A DNA stretch of 16,182 bases from JAIBBG01 sp031417525 (GTDB lineage Bacteria; Bacteroidota; Bacteroidia; Flavobacteriales_D; Sanyastnellaceae): NCBI GenBank assembly GCA_031417525.1, contig JANOVT010000279.1, positions 1 through 16,182 of the forward strand, written 5' to 3'. The notes under the pieces were generated by a model. It was not told the origin of the DNA and did no database searches. It saw nothing but the letters and a program-made list of their open reading frames with translations. Within the stretch, counting starts at the first letter, position 1. Each line of letters starts with the position of its first letter. Shown piece after piece: positions 14,301 through 16,182 of the stretch. The translations under genes were made by a program, and so were the position numbers.

Positions 14301-16182
14301 TCAACAGGAAGTGTTGCACTGAATGCGCCTGCGCAATTCCAGTTATATACATGGAGCACTGGAGCAAACACACAAAGTATCACTGTTCAGAACAGTGGAA
14401 ATTATTGGGTAGCTGCAACTGCACTTGGCGGATGCATCGCACGTGATACTATACATGTTTCTGTATTCAATGAAACTTTCGAAGTCATATCACATAACAT
14501 TGAAGTATGCAACGATAATCCGAATTATTTTTATATTCCAGCCACAACGGGAGATTTCACCCATCACTGGTATACACCTGATGGTGTAGTGAATGATAAT
14601 CTTATGGTGTATTTATATCCTGAATACTACACGGGCCCGTGGCAGTTTCCGATTTATTATGTCAATGACCATGGATGCGTCGATCTGGATACCATTTTCG
14701 CAACACTTCGACCGGATCTGCCAATCTTTGATTTAGAAGATATCGTTTTATGTCCGGGCGAAATTCAAGTCATCGAACTCGATCCGGATATTCATTGCTT
14801 GTATACCTGGCAGGATGGAAGCCATGCAAATCCCTATACCATCTATTCACCACAAAACACCATGTATGCAAGTTTTTTCGTGAATCGTTTTGATTCACTT
14901 TGCAACATCTATGAAAGCGACTATTTCGGTGTAAGTACTCCACTGGTCGAAAATCTGTTGTTGCCCGATAGTATTCGAATATGTGAAGGCACGCAGATAG
15001 AATTATACGCCGGCTGGGCGTTCGATAATTATGAATGGCAGGATGGTTCTGTTGACACAACACTTATAGTCACGGAAGCGGGTACATATTGGGTAAACAC
15101 TACGACACCCTGCGGAATTTATTCTGATACAACAGAGGTAAGGTATTATGACACTTCACTAATGCAAATCGGATTGCCAGATACGCTGCAGTTTTGTTCG
15201 TCACAATTGCCTGTTCCTTGGCCGTATTACAACAATAATCTCTATTCGTATAATTGGAGCAATGGATACGGTTTGGCTTATGAAGAAGGTGAAATCACTG
15301 TTTCTGCTATGAATTTCTGCGGCGCCGTTTATGACACGACCTATGTCAACGTTACGCCGTCTGCTCTAAATCTGATTCCAGACGTCGTCTATGAATGCGA
15401 TTCTTCCTTTGTCAATCTTGTGCAAGCGGAAGATCAACTCACCATTTGGAACAACGCTTTCATATCTGATTCGCTTCATGTAACTGAGAATGGTATTTAC
15501 TATTACACGACGTCAATTGGTAATGCTTGCGATATCGTAGATAGTGTGACGGTCTCCATCAGTGATTTGTATTTAAATATCAGCGATACCACTATTTGCC
15601 CCGGGGATACTTTACAGATCATTCCTGAGACCAATGCTGTTTTTTGGCAGTGGCTGATTCCCGGATTTCCCATGAATATAACCATTATAGATAGTGGTGT
15701 ATACAGCATTTTGGCAGGGGATAATTTTTGCAATAGAATCTATAGTATGCATGTCGACTTCAGCAATAACAATTACTCTCTGATTTTACCCGATAGCATT
15801 AGCGGCTGTTCAGAACAATTGCCGCTTTCAAGCTCTGCATCGGGTGATGAAGCAATTGAATACAACTGGAGTAATGGGGCAACGACACCAACGGTTGAAG
15901 CGAATGATGAAGGGTGGTACGTCTTGCATACTACTTACGCATGTGGTGAAAAATCGGATAGTACATTCTTTGAAGTGCTGGATTCTCCGTTGATGCAATT
16001 ACCACCTGATAGCACACTTTGCAATGAAAGTGAAATTGTTTTGACAGCAACAAGCGAGTATGATAATCACTGGAGCACGGGGCAAAATGCAAACAGCATC
16101 ATTGTTGATGAACCAGGAATTTATTTACTTACTTCTGTTACCAATGAAGGATGCATGGCGATTGATTCCATCGAGGTGATTG
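11349..16182 (+). CDS. Secreted M43 (cytophagalysin-type) metalloprotease with Ig-like array, 3' partial
   Basis: Open from ATG at 11349 to the window end: 1611 codons with no stop. The signal peptide is MKSLLIATMLLFCYSMLSAQ. A pappalysin-family M43 zinc protease domain (about 85-345) carries HEIGHYLGLYH with zinc ligands H241, H245 and H251, and a Met-turn ENYMDYS (M322). Two PKD-like domains follow (about 365-525). A 535-885 region starting HWIIGGAPIVHIDF, with repeated AFSPDGSKAYYVN-type strands, resembles the beta-propeller-like segment of Bacteroidota adhesins. From about 894 there is an array of Ig-like units with the Y-x-W-S/Q-x-G ... G-x-Y-x-V ... C pattern, for example YTWSTGANTQSI at 1000, YEWQDGS, YNWSNGA and NHWSTGQ. 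Such proteins usually end in a type IX secretion sorting domain, which would lie beyond the window. Likely a cell-surface or secreted protease; substrate unknown. It is divergent from icmF, with hairpin-element copy 3 between them. No Shine-Dalgarno and no clear TAnnTTTG box. Confidence 0.9.
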   Translation, partial: MKSLLIATMLFCYSMLSAQHLPENSASVASHSHSSGIQVQQIGEEHICAGNAARAQIMGRYPHLLSRENEMNEGIRLSQNTMAGNRDDVDRYITVVVHIIHQNGEENISDAQVILGIEDLNNAFSNTGAYASVDGVDSHIRFCLAQQNPDGLPTNGITRDESYLTYETMEYNDIQLKDINRWDPLRYLNIWLVAEINSSGMGSGVAGYAFLPYSHGLPEDGIVNEARWFGSSSDHSKVHIHEIGHYLGLYHTFESGCINDDCTVNGDRVCDTPPDASTEYSPCSLALNSCNTDENDNSLNNPYRAIASGGLGDQNDLVENYMDYSNQLCQTLFTEGQSVRMNAAIENERASLLNTGGCNTSCGIGPVNIISDSFIFLAGTTVSMGQISSAVVNVTYQWTFNNEVLSDLNFLNYTFSNNQIGEGFLYLSVINDALDCIRQDSIYIEIKCNPEAAYTMTPQYADVNEMVTFDGSNVLANSYQWFLDGNLVSSNAVFNYTFSEAQGHHIYLVTGNGFCTDTSDVDYFAIGSCVGGQNNHWIIGGAPIVHIDFTSGVPQTSSIIGTTSNAIQGGEGLATISDQNGELLFYSDGNRIFNRNFEPIYAGMGASWSSTQGVMIAPDPANDHEYYVFTLENFAGYGPGSYHTGTGFSYVKIDMNLDGGLGGPSSSYIQLLSQAAEMQTCVRHCNGHDIWVICHGYHNNWYYSYLITDQGISDPVISAVGITIDDYNGTAGIGCLQASPQGNLMMAGHDYLGRTEFFHFDNNTGEFIDDFGLLNNSWYYGAYGVAFSPDGSKAYYVNEYDANIHQIDLSSGDQQLMLNSMMVIGTSPRPYYMGAMYLGPDGKIYIAQSSGTHLDIIHNPNEAGLACGFEGNGLAIGSVGFGLNNILSNSRMSSTPQISGIAQVCANSTGVHYTTSCGNNNWSFTGPGVLNIISETEVSIDFNAFGIGTLICSKNDPCFGWLSDTLLINVGAATLSLGSDLNICSTGSVALNAPAQFQLYTWSTGANTQSITVQNSGNYWVAATALGGCIARDTIHVSVFNETFEVISHNIEVCNDNPNYFYIPATTGDFTHHWYTPDGVVNDNLMVYLYPEYYTGPWQFPIYYVNDHGCVDLDTIFATLRPDLPIFDLEDIVLCPGEIQVIELDPDIHCLYTWQDGSHANPYTIYSPQNTMYASFFVNRFDSLCNIYESDYFGVSTPLVENLLLPDSIRICEGTQIELYAGWAFDNYEWQDGSVDTTLIVTEAGTYWVNTTTPCGIYSDTTEVRYYDTSLMQIGLPDTLQFCSSQLPVPWPYYNNNLYSYNWSNGYGLAYEEGEITVSAMNFCGAVYDTTYVNVTPSALNLIPDVVYECDSSFVNLVQAEDQLTIWNNAFISDSLHVTENGIYYYTTSIGNACDIVDSVTVSISDLYLNISDTTICPGDTLQIIPETNAVFWQWLIPGFPMNITIIDSGVYSILAGDNFCNRIYSMHVDFSNNNYSLILPDSISGCSEQLPLSSSASGDEAIEYNWSNGATTPTVEANDEGWYVLHTTYACGEKSDSTFFEVLDSPLMQLPPDSTLCNESEIVLTATSEYDNHWSTGQNANSIIVDEPGIYLLTSVTNEGCMAIDSIEVI

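Overview
The window looks like a chromosome segment from a marine or freshwater member of the Bacteroidota, most likely Flavobacteriales (Cryomorphaceae or Crocinitomicaceae-like). The support is: secreted proteins with FG-GAP/VCBS repeats and CTxPxACNY-type cysteine motifs; a DUF7619-like region with a DPNDK motif; a cytophagalysin-type M43 protease followed by a long array of Bacteroidota-style Ig-like domains; a fused isobutyryl-CoA mutase of the Bacteroidota type; a perfect TAnnTTTG promoter box; and the general absence of Shine-Dalgarno sequences. This is inference from family knowledge; no rRNA or other phylogenetic marker is present.

Layout. (1) 21-3750, minus strand: two paralogous secreted FG-GAP/VCBS genes in tandem, sharing a near-identical 43-nt leader. 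The upstream one (3750-958) is split by a single in-frame amber codon. The downstream one (626-21) is truncated after three repeats and ends in unrelated sequence. A 139-bp inverted-repeat element lies between them. (2) 4036-4706, plus strand: a HigBA-type toxin-antitoxin pair with a palindromic operator next to a canonical Bacteroidota -7 box. (3) 4919-5365, minus strand: a small J-domain/KTSC fusion. (4) 5708-6106, plus strand: an unrecognised 132-residue protein. (5) 6107-7526: a repeat-dense accessory stretch with two families of small inverted-repeat elements and one gene, a GxxExxY-family PD-(D/E)XK-like protein. That gene lies between two copies of the same ~240-bp long-hairpin element in opposite orientation. 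(6) 7527-10919, minus strand: icmF, encoding cobalamin-dependent isobutyryl-CoA mutase fused to its G-protein chaperone. (7) 10934-11222: a third copy of the hairpin element, with the same arms but a different core, filling the icmF/protease intergenic region. (8) 11349 to the window end, plus strand: the first 1611 codons of a very large secreted M43 metalloprotease with PKD-like, propeller-like and Ig-like regions.

The genes do not form one pathway. icmF is a core metabolic gene (branched-chain and straight-chain C4 acyl-CoA interconversion). The large secreted proteins are surface or degradative proteins. The toxin-antitoxin pair, the repeat elements and GxxExxY are accessory material in the gaps between them.

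The most interesting structure is the hairpin-element family. Three copies lie directly against gene ends, carry terminator-like GGCC-TTC-GGCC hairpins facing inward at their edges, and have arms that match each other within a copy better than between copies. Two inverted copies enclose a nuclease-like gene. An association between GxxExxY proteins and such elements, comparable to RAYT transposases and REP sequences, is a testable hypothesis and is not demonstrated here.
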